Of a DNA stretch of 39,393 bases, positions 6,977 through 15,190 are shown piece after piece (within the stretch, counting starts at the first letter, position 1; every line of letters begins with the position of its first letter). A program made the position numbers and the translations under genes. Source of the DNA: Clostridiales bacterium (GTDB lineage: Bacteria > Bacillota > Clostridia > Oscillospirales > Acutalibacteraceae); assembly GCA_019422525.1 (NCBI GenBank), contig JAHZDE010000017.1, forward strand, positions 1-39,393, read 5' to 3'. The notes below the pieces were generated by a model. It saw only the letters and a program-made list of their open reading frames with translations. It was not told the DNA's origin and ran no database searches.

Positions 6977-7313
6977 TGCGGATGCCTTAAAAGAAAAATA
7001 CGCAGACGAGCTTAGTGTACAGCGTGTATTTGGTTATGATGCGGGATTTGTTGCTGGGATTCGGGCCGCTTTGGAGATGCCCACCCTCACCCTGCCGAAC
7101 GAGTGGGTGAGCGCGGAGGAGAGGTTGCCAACGGACGAGCGGCCGGTTTTGGTATTCGTCGGTTATGCAGACACCATGACGGGATTTATTACCACATCGT
7201 CCTATTTTTGCTTTGACGCAAATCCGCATTGGCAGTGGGATGGTTTGGTTCAGGACGAGCAGAAAACGCTTTTCTGGATGCCCCTTCCGGAGCCGCCAGG
7301 AAAGGAGGGGTGA
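6960..7313 (+). CDS. DUF551-like phage protein
   Basis: The protein has 117 residues. The N-terminus (RAIDADALKEKYADE) is the common R.IDADAL lead of small clostridial phage proteins. Residues 45-117 read EWVSAEERLPTDERPVLVFV ... WMPLPEPP, the W.s..erlP.....Vlv ... WmplPepP layout of DUF551. The family is common in phage accessory regions and has no known activity. It overlaps the gene before it by 17 bases, sharing the third copy of the junction repeat. Confidence 0.75.
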   Translation: MARAIDADALKEKYADELSVQRVFGYDAGFVAGIRAALEMPTLTLPNEWVSAEERLPTDERPVLVFVGYADTMTGFITTSSYFCFDANPHWQWDGLVQDEQKTLFWMPLPEPPGKEG

Positions 7314-7315
7314 GG

Positions 7316-7561
7316 ATGGACAGGAAACAGGCTGTAACGATTTTGAAGCGGAAAACCACCATCCCCGGTGATGGATACACCTGGGAGCAAATCAATGAAG
7401 CCATCGACATGGCAATCACCGCCCTGTCCCCGCCGAACGAGCCGCTAACCATCGAGCAGCTGCGGGCCGAGCTGGAGCAGGTGAAGCGGGAGCGGGATGC
7501 GGCGATTGAGGCTGCAAATGGTCTGGATAAAATGATTGGCAGAGCATGGGGGGAAGACTGA
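7316..7561 (+). CDS. small coiled-coil phage protein
   Basis: The protein has 81 residues. It begins MDRKQAVTILKRKTTIPGD, then YTWEQINEAIDMAITAL, and ends in a predicted coiled coil (LTIEQLRAELEQVKRERDAA). The start at 7316 has AAAGGAGGGGTGAGG just upstream. A longer frame starting at 7229 would run through the end of the previous gene and is rejected. Function unknown. It is typical of the small-gene block of Firmicute phages. Confidence 0.6.
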   Translation: MDRKQAVTILKRKTTIPGDGYTWEQINEAIDMAITALSPPNEPLTIEQLRAELEQVKRERDAAIEAANGLDKMIGRAWGED

Positions 7562-7562
7562 C

Positions 7563-8021
7563 ATGAAGCGGCTGACATACTTTGACGGCGGGAAATGGCG
7601 GCTCAAAATTGGCGACACCGAATACAGCGGAGAAGCCGTTGACCGCCTCGCAGCCTACGAGGGCACGGGGCTGGAGCCGGAGGAAATCCTCTCTGCCGTG
7701 GATATGGCAAAAATCGCCTGTGCGCTGCATGAGCTTAATGCCTACAAGGAGCTCGGCCCCATTGACCGCCTCCGCGAACTCAAACAGGCTGACGATGAGG
7801 GGCGGTGCATGGTGCTGCCTGCAAAGCCAGATCAAACTATCTATCAGTGGCGCATAGGTGATGACTGCCCGAGCGTGAGCCGTCTTGATGGCGTACAAAT
7901 TAACGCAGATGGAGAGATTACATATCCGATTTGGAACGGTTATTTGATACCTGAAGATTTCGGAAAAACTGTTTTCCTGACCCGCGAAGAGGCCGCACTA
8001 CGGAGGGAGCGGGATGGTTAA
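7563..8021 (+). CDS. hypothetical phage protein with conserved N-terminal AVDRLAAYE motif
   Basis: The protein has 152 residues. The first part (RLTYFDGGKWRLKIGDTEYS, AVDRLAAYEGTGLEPEEI) is a motif I recognise as very frequent in Oscillospiraceae phage and prophage proteins. The second part (IDRLRELKQADDEGRC, WNGYLIPEDFGKTVFLTREE, AALRRERDG) is usually a separate protein in other phages, so this may be a compacted fusion. No function is known. The end overlaps the next gene by 8 bases. Confidence 0.6.
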   Translation: MKRLTYFDGGKWRLKIGDTEYSGEAVDRLAAYEGTGLEPEEILSAVDMAKIACALHELNAYKELGPIDRLRELKQADDEGRCMVLPAKPDQTIYQWRIGDDCPSVSRLDGVQINADGEITYPIWNGYLIPEDFGKTVFLTREEAALRRERDG

Positions 8022-8199
8022 ATTAAAGAAATGCCCGTTTTGTGGGAGTAACAATGTAGCATTTACACCGGATGAAGAACAACTCTTAGAGGACACTACA
8101 ACGGGCTTTATTTGGTGCCACGGGTGTGATTTTTCCAGCGACAGTTTTTATAGCGAGGAAATAGCGGCAGAAAAGTGGAACCGGAGGGCTGAGGAATGA
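8014..8199 (+). CDS. Lar family restriction-alleviation-like protein
   Basis: The protein has 61 residues. KKCPFCGSNNVAF starts a zinc ribbon completed by WCHGCDF. The end, IAAEKWNRRAEE, supplies the conserved A...WN.R tail of the Lar family. The length is right for a complete member. In coliphage lambda relatives Lar modulates type I restriction; for the clostridial homologues the role is inferred. Starts and stops overlap with both neighbours (ATGA at 8196). Confidence 0.75.
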   Translation: MVKLKKCPFCGSNNVAFTPDEEQLLEDTTTGFIWCHGCDFSSDSFYSEEIAAEKWNRRAEE

Positions 8200-8528
8200 A
8201 GGAGTACATCGAGAGGGCGGCCCTGATGGGCGCGCTGACAGCTGGAACAGAGCAGCTTTCCATGCGGGAGATGGCCGGTGCAGAGGCTTACAACGAGTTC
8301 CTGGCGCTGGTCAACAATATCCCCGCCGCCCGCCGGAGGGAGATGAGGACGCCAATGTTTGAGTGCTATGAATTTGAGGAGTGCGAATACAATGCGCAGC
8401 CAAAGTGCTGCTTGCCTGATGGAATGGAGTGCCCGCATGGAGTGAAGGCTCTTAAACCAACCAACGCCGACCGCAACCGACTACTGTCCCAACTGTGGCG
8501 CTCGCATGGACAAGGAGGACGAGCATGA
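8196..8528 (+). CDS. phage protein with apparent frameshift near its zinc-ribbon end
   Basis: The protein has 110 residues as read. It begins KEYIERAALMGALTAG and contains a cysteine-rich middle (FECYEFEECEYN, KCCLPDGMECPHG). The last 22 codons (TNADRNRLLSQLW...) look random. One frame over, the same bases at 8485-8520 encode CPNCGARMDKED, the usual closing half of such ribbons. This suggests that an indel or a recombination joint moved the end out of frame. The present stop lies just past the next ATG. Function unknown. Confidence 0.5.
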   Translation: MKEYIERAALMGALTAGTEQLSMREMAGAEAYNEFLALVNNIPAARRREMRTPMFECYEFEECEYNAQPKCCLPDGMECPHGVKALKPTNADRNRLLSQLWRSHGQGGRA

Positions 8529-8800
8529 GGTTAGCTGATGTTGACACGATTTATGACGAAGTTGAGAAACAATATAAAGGGTCAACTGGCATTGAACGTA
8601 ACTGTAACCGTAATTTTCTTAATTTGATTTGTCATGCCCCCACCATTGACGCCGTGCCTGTGGTCAGGTGCCAAGAATGCAAACATAAAAATACAACAGC
8701 TTGTCCAGCTTATGATGCACCATTCATGCGCACCAGTTTGCGGATTAAGTTTTGTAGTGAGGGCCAGCGAAGGGAGGACAACCATGAAGTTTCGGAGTAA
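8525..8800 (+). CDS. small cysteine-rich phage protein
   Basis: The protein has 91 residues. MRLADVDTIYDEVEKQYKG is the R..DaD....v lead common to these small phage proteins. CHAPTIDAVPVVRCQECKHK, CPAYD and FCSEG give a four-to-five-cysteine ribbon. The family usually pairs an APTIDAVPVVRC linker with a zinc knuckle. The start has AAGGAGGACGAG upstream. It overlaps the next gene by 17 bases. Function unknown. Confidence 0.65.
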   Translation: MRLADVDTIYDEVEKQYKGSTGIERNCNRNFLNLICHAPTIDAVPVVRCQECKHKNTTACPAYDAPFMRTSLRIKFCSEGQRREDNHEVSE

Positions 8801-9491
8801 GACGGGCGAAGTCGCACTTACCATTGAACAGGCATTAGAGCAGTTTTGCGATAGCAAAAAAGATTGCGACTATTGCAAGCTTCGGGAACCCGTGCAGCAA
8901 TACGCAGGGACAAAGAGGCCGTGTCATGAATACGTAAGAGCCAACCCTCACGAAGCCGCCCGCCTGATGGGCTATGAGGTGGTGGAGGATGATGAACCAC
9001 GCACTTGTTTTAACTGCATTGGGTGTGAAATTGAGAAGGACTTTGACCCGCAGGAAGAGTGCAAAAATTGGGTGAAAAGGAAGGAGGCCACCATGGACAA
9101 GCCGAGAATTTGCGAGGTGCTGGGGGTTGAGGTGGGAGAGCGGTTTAATGTTTACGGGAACTGCTTAGATTGGCATGTGGATGAAAAAGGTCATGTTGTA
9201 TCTGATGATGATAAACGATGTGTTGATGATGTCATTTATTTAGCCATCAACCACCCCGACCGCATCATCCGCAAGCCCCACTGGACGGAGCAGGAGGTGG
9301 AGAGGGCAAAGGCGATCAAAGTTTTGCTCCCGGAGATCAATGCAATAAAATACGATGGTGCATGGACGCAGTGCCTGGAAATTGTAGACGGCACATATTT
9401 TCAGAGAGAAGTAATCACCAGACATCTGTTCCCGTCTGTTGAAAAGGGTCAGGTATATACCCTTGACGAGATCATCGGAGGTGCCCAATGA
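8784..9491 (+). CDS. two-part phage protein (probable fusion of two small proteins)
   Basis: The protein has 235 residues. Residues 1-103 are a cysteine-rich unit (FCDSKKDCDYCKLREPVQQY, CFNCIGCEIEKDFDPQEECK). From residue 104 a new N-terminus-like sequence begins, MDKPRICEVLGVEVGERFNV, preceded at 9081-9087 by a strong ribosome site AAGGAGG five bases before an in-frame ATG at 9093. The second part (WHVDEKGHVVSDDDKRCVDD, HWTEQEVERAKAIKVLLP) is familiar as a free-standing phage protein. The gene may therefore make both a long and a 132-residue short product. The ATG at 8784 has AGGGAGGA upstream. Confidence 0.6.
   Translation: MKFRSKTGEVALTIEQALEQFCDSKKDCDYCKLREPVQQYAGTKRPCHEYVRANPHEAARLMGYEVVEDDEPRTCFNCIGCEIEKDFDPQEECKNWVKRKEATMDKPRICEVLGVEVGERFNVYGNCLDWHVDEKGHVVSDDDKRCVDDVIYLAINHPDRIIRKPHWTEQEVERAKAIKVLLPEINAIKYDGAWTQCLEIVDGTYFQREVITRHLFPSVEKGQVYTLDEIIGGAQ
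9081..9095 (+). promoter_or_regulatory. internal ribosome binding site and start codon
   Basis: AAGGAGG at 9081-9087 with five bases to the ATG at 9093, in frame within the 8784-9491 gene. Its strength equals that of the real starts nearby, so internal initiation is likely. Confidence 0.6.
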
Positions 9492-9889
9492 GAGAAATCC
9501 TTTTCAAAGCCAAGAGGCTGAGTGATGGTGCATGGGTGGAAGGATTCCCGTACTGGGGAGAATACAGTGGGGCATTTATCCTTCAAAATAAGACTTACAG
9601 TCGCAGGAACGCACGAACATTTGAAATTTCAATGGGCGATAATGTTGTACCGATTGAGGTTGACCCCTCCACGGTCTGCCAGTACACCGGCCTGAAAGAT
9701 AAGAATGGGAAGCGGATTTTTGAGGGGGACAACGTCTATGACCCGCACGAGAACTCAATATACACAGTAGAGTGGAACGAAAATAATGCGATTTTCCAGA
9801 TGGCACATGACTGGCGCAGAAGGAGCGTGGAGACGGCATACTACTGTGAGATCATCGGCAACATCTACGACGGGGAGGGAGGTGACTGA
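9488..9889 (+). CDS. YopX family protein
   Basis: The protein has 133 residues. REILFKAKRLSDGAWVEGFP, then STVCQYTGLKDKNGKRIFEG with GDNVYD, and the closing CEIIGNIYD, match the YopX pattern (R.i.FR.k....g.WvyG ... Q.TGl.DknGk.IyEGDiv ... viGNiye). YopX proteins occur in SPbeta-like and many other Firmicute phages, and their function is unknown. The start overlaps the previous stop by four bases. Confidence 0.9.
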   Translation: MREILFKAKRLSDGAWVEGFPYWGEYSGAFILQNKTYSRRNARTFEISMGDNVVPIEVDPSTVCQYTGLKDKNGKRIFEGDNVYDPHENSIYTVEWNENNAIFQMAHDWRRRSVETAYYCEIIGNIYDGEGGD

Positions 9890-9890
9890 G

Positions 9891-10100
9891 ATGAAGATGG
9901 AGCCACGGGCATTCATTGACATGCTTGAGAAGGTGAAAACCGGACGCTATGGCATGGATACGGGAGAACTGGAGGCCATTGTATCGCAAAGCGAAGGGTT
10001 GTTCAGCGCAACGGTACTTGCTTTCAACTACGGCTTTCTGAAAGGCCAGCGCAGTGTCAAAAACACCATGAAAAAGAAATCTATGGAGGTATCACAATGA
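9891..10100 (+). CDS. small hypothetical phage protein
   Basis: The protein has 69 residues. It is mostly helical (FIDMLEKVKTGRYGMDTGEL, AIVSQSEGLFSATVLAFNYG) with a basic end (KNTMKKKSMEV). FNYGFLKGQR looks like the end of a helical pair. The start at 9891 is two bases after the YopX stop, with GGGAGGTGACTGAG upstream. Its stop overlaps the antirepressor start (ATGA). No family is recognised. Confidence 0.55.
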   Translation: MKMEPRAFIDMLEKVKTGRYGMDTGELEAIVSQSEGLFSATVLAFNYGFLKGQRSVKNTMKKKSMEVSQ

Positions 10101-10801
10101 ACGAACTGAAAGTTTTCAACAATCCCGAATTCGGAAAAGTCCGCACCGTGGAAATCAACGGAGAGCCGTGGCTGGTCGGGAAAGACGTGGCTCTTGCGCT
10201 TGGGTACAGCGATACTTTTGGCGCATTGAAGAAGCATGTTGATGACGAGGACAAACAAAACTGCCAAAACGACAGTTTTGAAACGCCACGCGGAATGACC
10301 GTCATCAACGAATCGGGCCTGTACTCGCTTGTGCTATCCAGTAAACTCCCCGGAGCGAAAAAGTTCAAGCGCTGGGTGACTTCCGAAGTACTGCCTAGCA
10401 TCCGCAAGACGGGCCACTACACAGCTAAGCCTATGACCGACTACCAGATGGAGAGCATCCGCGTCCGTAAGGCCCAGCTTCTGGAGCGTCTGGCGAAGGA
10501 GTATGACGGTACTTACAGACAGGTTCTCCAGGCCCACGCTACCAAGGAGCTGACCGGGGAATACCTGCTCCCCCTGCCCTATATCGGGGAAAAGACCTAC
10601 TCAGCGCAGGAGATCGGCGAAAAACTGGGAATCTCCGCAAACAAGGTCGGGATGATCGCCAACCGGAACCACCTGAAAACGAAGCAGTACGGGGCATGGG
10701 TCAATGACGTTGCCAAGAACTGCCCCGGAAAGGAAGTCCCGTCCTTCCGATACTACGAAAGCGTTGTTCCGGTTCTGAAAACGATCATCTCCAAACAGTG
10801 A
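10097..10801 (+). CDS. BRO-type phage antirepressor
   Basis: The protein has 234 residues. The N-terminal 110 residues are a BRO-N domain: ELKVFNNPEFGKVRTVEI, PWLVGKDVALALGYSD, FKRWVTSEVLPSIRKTGHY. The C-terminal part contains YSAQEIGEKLGISANKVGMI, a helix-turn-helix-like unit as in phage ANT/KilAC tails, and ends with FRYYESVVPVLKTI. Antirepressors of this kind counter the lysogenic repressor or switch early gene control. It is the last gene of the rightward early operon, directly before the terminator shared with the late operon. Confidence 0.88.
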   Translation: MNELKVFNNPEFGKVRTVEINGEPWLVGKDVALALGYSDTFGALKKHVDDEDKQNCQNDSFETPRGMTVINESGLYSLVLSSKLPGAKKFKRWVTSEVLPSIRKTGHYTAKPMTDYQMESIRVRKAQLLERLAKEYDGTYRQVLQAHATKELTGEYLLPLPYIGEKTYSAQEIGEKLGISANKVGMIANRNHLKTKQYGAWVNDVAKNCPGKEVPSFRYYESVVPVLKTIISKQ

Positions 10802-10836
10802 GAAAAGGCCCCGCCGTCTGGCGGGGCTTCTCTTTT
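10801..10836. terminator. two-sided intrinsic terminator between early and late operons
   Basis: An eight-base GC stem GCCCCGCC/GGCGGGGC (10808-10815 and 10820-10827) closes a GTCT loop. It is flanked by AGAAAA on the left and TTCTCTTTT on the right, so it can end transcription arriving from either side. The convergent genes stop at 10801 and 10835. Confidence 0.85.
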
Positions 10837-13800
10837 AATCCAGCCTTTTCCCAAACTCCCTATACAGAGCCGAAGCGTTGCCGCCAACATACTCTGTCAT
10901 CCGCGCCCGCTTCTGATCTGCATTGAGATCGTCGTTCTGGTAGATTTTCCATGTGGCTTGGTAGGTGTCGGCATCAATGCCGAAGCGGTTTTTGATGTTG
11001 TTCCACCGTTTCTGCGCTCCTTCGGACATCTGCGTGATGGTAAATGTCTCCGGGGAAGAATAGTCAACATTAACGTCTTTGGGGATAACCGTAAGATCGT
11101 TGATAATCCAGTTGTCCAAATCCGTCTTTTGCGCTGCTGTCAGGCGGTCATCATCCAAAAGTTCATTTCGGAGTTCGGAATTCGCCTCGCTGGTGTTCAT
11201 CCCGCCATCCTTGAGCGATTGCAGCCGATTTCGATAGTAAATGAATGTCCCTGCTTTAATCCCATTTTTATCCGCTTCCTCAGCACTTAAAATCCATTTG
11301 TCAGGCTCATAGCTCGGCATAATGGATTTCTTGGCCACACCATTTGAATACTTATATATATCAGAAATAACGCCTGCTTTTTCTTCATCTGTCAAATCCT
11401 TATAATATGGGGAGTCCATTGCATAAGAAAGTGCGTTATACCGGGTTTTCCCAAGCAATGTTGCATATCTGGTGTATTCATCGGCGGTAAGCTCTTTTTC
11501 GATTCCGGCATAGGTGATCTTCTTTTCCGCTCTGGATGGGAACACGCTCTCGCCAGTGGCGTCATAGACCCGTTGAAGCTCCTGCTCCACATCGTCCACG
11601 TCGATTTGAGAGATGTAAGAGGGATTGAGTGTGTTGTTAACCAGCCTTTCAAAAAAGTCTCCGGTTTCCTCTGTGCGGCCCCACGCGTCGATATAGGGCA
11701 CCTGGTTATATGCTGGCGTAAAAGACTTCTTGGAGGCGGACCCAAGCTCTCTTTGCAGCCAGTCCGGAATAATGCTGTTCTTGTCCACATAGGTCATTGT
11801 GTTATCACCGCTGATAGACCGCCTCACCTGCCCGACAAGGGTATTTGTCAGACCTTGTGTGAGGTAGTCAAGCGCCGTCGAGACGGCGATCTGTCCCAAG
11901 TTATCATCTGAGAACTTGATACTGTCCATTGTGTCATTGACGCCTTGCAGCATAGACATTTGAATCATGGGATCCGCAATGGAAAGCAGGGACGTTTCCA
12001 AGTCTTTCAGCGTGACATCTCCATCTTCCCGGATTTTTTCCAGTTGTGCGCCCATAAGAAGCGGCATTGCCGCAGGGGTCAGCCAATCAATGGTGAAGGA
12101 AAGCCCGTTTGGCAGTTCAATGGAATAGTCCTGATGCCCGGTCAGCTCGTCAAATTCCGCCTGTTTCTCGTCATCGTCCGGGCCTCCGCGCAAAAGTCCC
12201 ATATTTGCAAGGGCCATTCCAAGGACAAAAATCCCGGTTCCTGTGAGGGATTTGGAAAGGCTGTTGATGATGTCGTTTGCGGTAACGTCCTGCCCGGAGC
12301 GGGCGAATTCTCCGGCCATTCCCTTTATACCAGGTCCTCTCGCTTCTGTCAGGTTCGTTTCGGATGCCGCCTTTTGCGCGGAGAGATATGCCGTATTCAG
12401 AAGTCCAAGAGGAGAATATTCTTCTGCACGAACAAGGACATTTGCAGGCGTTCTCCGAAATGGCATCATACCCGCGGAAAGTGTCTGGATTGCCTTGGGA
12501 GTGTCCGGTCTCCGTCCAATGCGGGAAATCCAGTCGGAAAACGTGTTATGGTCCCGGAAGGTCTGCTCCTGAGCATCCTTTACAGCAAATTCCCTGGCTT
12601 GATCCACAAACTCCCGGTGTCCATTTCTCCAGCTTTCGTCACTGAACTGTTCCGCTGTCACATTGTTCGCTTTCAGGTACCCGGCAAGAGAGCGGGTATA
12701 GGCAGACCGGATGAAGGCTTCATCGCCAAAATGTTCGTTGTTCATAGCCCAGTTAGTTGCCTTGCGGTAAGCTTCAAGCAGCCCGGTTTTGAACACTCGC
12801 TGCTTTTCTTTTACGCCTTGGTAAAAGGCGTTGGCAGATGGATTCTCCACGCTGAACTTTGCGTCTCCAAGAGCCTCCTGCCGCACATTCTCAAAATCCG
12901 CTCTGGCCGCTCGTTTCAGGTCCTTCCCAACGATGGCAGACCTGGTTCTGTTGATCTTCCCACCGCTCGCCTTACTGGAAATAGACTCCATCCAGGAAGC
13001 GACCGTGTTGTTTGCCATGTTGATAAGTTTCATACCGACGTTTCCGGTAAGGTTGCGAACTTGCGTTTTGAGGTTTCCAAGCATATTGACATACCGGAGG
13101 GCGGTCCACTTATCAAGAAGTGTAGAAGGGATTTGATCTGCGATATTCTGCTCGATGGCATTCAGGGCGGCATCCCGGGCCGCATCTGTTTCAGCGTTTG
13201 CATAAGCCCCCAGAAGTTCGCTGTCTACCTGAAGGTCTACTCCCTGATTGGAGAGCTGTTTCTGGAGATTTTGGACCAGCTTGTCAATCGTCATGGTCTT
13301 TGTCGCTGGGTCGGTATTCCGCATAATGGCCGCGGCCTGCCCCAACTGGCCCGCCTGTGTCAGCTCAACGGAAATATCGCTCAAAATCTTTCTGGCGCTG
13401 TATACATCCCCGTTTCTGGCAAGCTGATTTGCAACCATGCGGGACAGCGGAACCATCTCTGGAGGCAACTTCCGCCCCGCCTGCGCCTGTCCGATAGCCT
13501 GCTCCAAGGTGGACCGGGCGCTTTCAAATCCGGCATCGAAAATCTCCTGCGCTTTCGCAAGCGTTTTCTGGTTCCCCAGCCGGAAGTACATCTCAGGGTC
13601 CTCCCGAAAGCTCTCCCTTAGCTCTGGAGCCATATTTTGGTCGGTAGAAACATTGCGGGCAAAGCCCCGCTCCGTATCACCTGTAAATCCAGCGGCCGCA
13701 GCACCGACGGAATTTGCGGCGTCCGCCGGATTGACTTCTGGCGCGGTTTCTTGTATGGTTGGTGTAGGAACGCCCTGAGAGGCCCGCCCGTCTGTCACGG

Positions 13801-15178
13801 TGTCGACAGTGCCCGGTGTTGTTCCTGCACCATCCCCCGTGTCTACTGACGTAGATGCGGGGGTATTCTGCGCTGTAATGCTCTGTGTCGGGCTTGTCTG
13901 CTGGGTAGTGGAAACGGGTGCAGTTTCCGTTTGCGCCGTTCCTGCGGCATCTGTGGCCCGGCGCTGGGCATTTTCGGTGTTTCTGCGGCCAATGCTTCCA
14001 GCAGCTCCAAGCGCACCACCCAAAGCGCCTCCAATCAGGCCCTGATAAATGGTGTCTGCCAGATAGTCCGGGTCCTGATATTGCTGCAGGGCGGTTTTAT
14101 CATAGGTGATCCGCTGCAGCACCGGCTGGACCAATGCTTCCACAACTTCCTCTCCACCTTCGCTTAATGCGGAAAGGACCGTTTGTCCAGCCGCACTCTG
14201 GCCCAGGCGTCCGGTTGCTTTTGTGATAGCATTGTCCAGGACACCGGAACCAAAGGTCCGCCGAAGTGGGGCGGCCACGTTGGCGATCTTCTCTGTCGCT
14301 ACACTGAGCGCCGCGCTCCCCGCGCCATAGGCCACCTGCTGCCCCAGCGTCGCCCCCTCCTGCCGGGCCTGCTGCGTCCCGGAGCCAAAGCCACGGACAG
14401 CCATTGGAACAAGCGCACTCCCTCCAGTGAGAGCTGCCAGAAGAGCGTCGCCCGCCAACTGCGTCCCGGCCACACCCACGTCCACCGCGAACTGACCGAC
14501 ACTTCCAAGCCCCTCCTTTGCCTCCGCGATGTTCTGTGCCGACTGGGCCGCAAGACGGTCCGCCGTATCATACACGGCCTGAGTGGCCCGTGCAATGGGG
14601 GCGTGCTGCTTCACAGCTGCGTCATGGTATCCGGTAGAACGGCTGTCTGCACGGGAGGCAAGCATCTCCAACTGCTGCCGCATGGATGCTGTGATAGGTG
14701 TTCCATCATCCAGCGTCCCACGCTCCAACATCTCCCGGTAGTGGGCTGCATTCTCTTCCTCCTGGTTGGCCCGCCGGGTGTAGGAGCTGCCAGCAGTATC
14801 ATAAGAACGCAGCAGGTCCAGGAAGGTCCCTCCGGTACTCGTAAAGTCCGCCGCCGTGCCCTGTGCAGCGCCTTTGAGCATACTTCCACCACGGGACGCC
14901 TCCGGGGTGGAGATCACCTGCCCGGTGGTGCTGTCCACTACTTCACTGATGTGCCCGGTGTCTCGCATCAGGATATTTAGAAGCGTATCCGGCTTCGTCT
15001 TTTCTTCGGCAACTTTCCGCTGAGATTTTGCCGTGCCGCTGATCTTGCCGGTAATGGTATTCTTTCCGGCCTTTGTTTTCGGCTTGGTCGTAATCGCCTC
15101 AACATTCGGACGGCTTCTTACCGGATCAGGGTCGTATGTCAGTGTCTCACCTGTGCTGATCCTTTTAAATGTCGGCAT
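10835..15178 (-). CDS. very large internal virion / DNA-ejection protein
   Basis: The protein has 1447 residues, the largest in the window. A charged N-terminus (TFKRISTGETLTYD) is followed by alanine/glycine-rich segments with hydrophobic helices (about residues 225-265 and 375-395) and a Pro/Thr/Gln-rich linker (TETAPVSTTQQTSPTQS). A long helical body follows with TPKAIQTLSAGMMPFRRTPA and VLVRAEEYSPLGLL, which I associate with the LPD38-type region of phage polyvalent or ejection proteins. A late membrane-like stretch is GIFVLGMALANMGLL. In podoviruses such giants are packed in the capsid and ejected with DNA to cross the envelope. It is the last late gene. RBS GAGGTG precedes the ATG. Confidence 0.7.
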   Translation of the reverse strand: MPTFKRISTGETLTYDPDPVRSRPNVEAITTKPKTKAGKNTITGKISGTAKSQRKVAEEKTKPDTLLNILMRDTGHISEVVDSTTGQVISTPEASRGGSMLKGAAQGTAADFTSTGGTFLDLLRSYDTAGSSYTRRANQEEENAAHYREMLERGTLDDGTPITASMRQQLEMLASRADSRSTGYHDAAVKQHAPIARATQAVYDTADRLAAQSAQNIAEAKEGLGSVGQFAVDVGVAGTQLAGDALLAALTGGSALVPMAVRGFGSGTQQARQEGATLGQQVAYGAGSAALSVATEKIANVAAPLRRTFGSGVLDNAITKATGRLGQSAAGQTVLSALSEGGEEVVEALVQPVLQRITYDKTALQQYQDPDYLADTIYQGLIGGALGGALGAAGSIGRRNTENAQRRATDAAGTAQTETAPVSTTQQTSPTQSITAQNTPASTSVDTGDGAGTTPGTVDTVTDGRASQGVPTPTIQETAPEVNPADAANSVGAAAAGFTGDTERGFARNVSTDQNMAPELRESFREDPEMYFRLGNQKTLAKAQEIFDAGFESARSTLEQAIGQAQAGRKLPPEMVPLSRMVANQLARNGDVYSARKILSDISVELTQAGQLGQAAAIMRNTDPATKTMTIDKLVQNLQKQLSNQGVDLQVDSELLGAYANAETDAARDAALNAIEQNIADQIPSTLLDKWTALRYVNMLGNLKTQVRNLTGNVGMKLINMANNTVASWMESISSKASGGKINRTRSAIVGKDLKRAARADFENVRQEALGDAKFSVENPSANAFYQGVKEKQRVFKTGLLEAYRKATNWAMNNEHFGDEAFIRSAYTRSLAGYLKANNVTAEQFSDESWRNGHREFVDQAREFAVKDAQEQTFRDHNTFSDWISRIGRRPDTPKAIQTLSAGMMPFRRTPANVLVRAEEYSPLGLLNTAYLSAQKAASETNLTEARGPGIKGMAGEFARSGQDVTANDIINSLSKSLTGTGIFVLGMALANMGLLRGGPDDDEKQAEFDELTGHQDYSIELPNGLSFTIDWLTPAAMPLLMGAQLEKIREDGDVTLKDLETSLLSIADPMIQMSMLQGVNDTMDSIKFSDDNLGQIAVSTALDYLTQGLTNTLVGQVRRSISGDNTMTYVDKNSIIPDWLQRELGSASKKSFTPAYNQVPYIDAWGRTEETGDFFERLVNNTLNPSYISQIDVDDVEQELQRVYDATGESVFPSRAEKKITYAGIEKELTADEYTRYATLLGKTRYNALSYAMDSPYYKDLTDEEKAGVISDIYKYSNGVAKKSIMPSYEPDKWILSAEEADKNGIKAGTFIYYRNRLQSLKDGGMNTSEANSELRNELLDDDRLTAAQKTDLDNWIINDLTVIPKDVNVDYSSPETFTITQMSEGAQKRWNNIKNRFGIDADTYQATWKIYQNDDLNADQKRARMTEYVGGNASALYREFGKRLD

Positions 15179-15190
15179 GGTTTCACCTCT

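Noticed and set aside
11945..13621. Long plus-strand open frame opposite the giant ejection protein
   Set aside because: It is a shadow of the 1447-residue gene: no ribosome site, basic low-quality composition, and the minus-strand frame has clear protein character and codon use.
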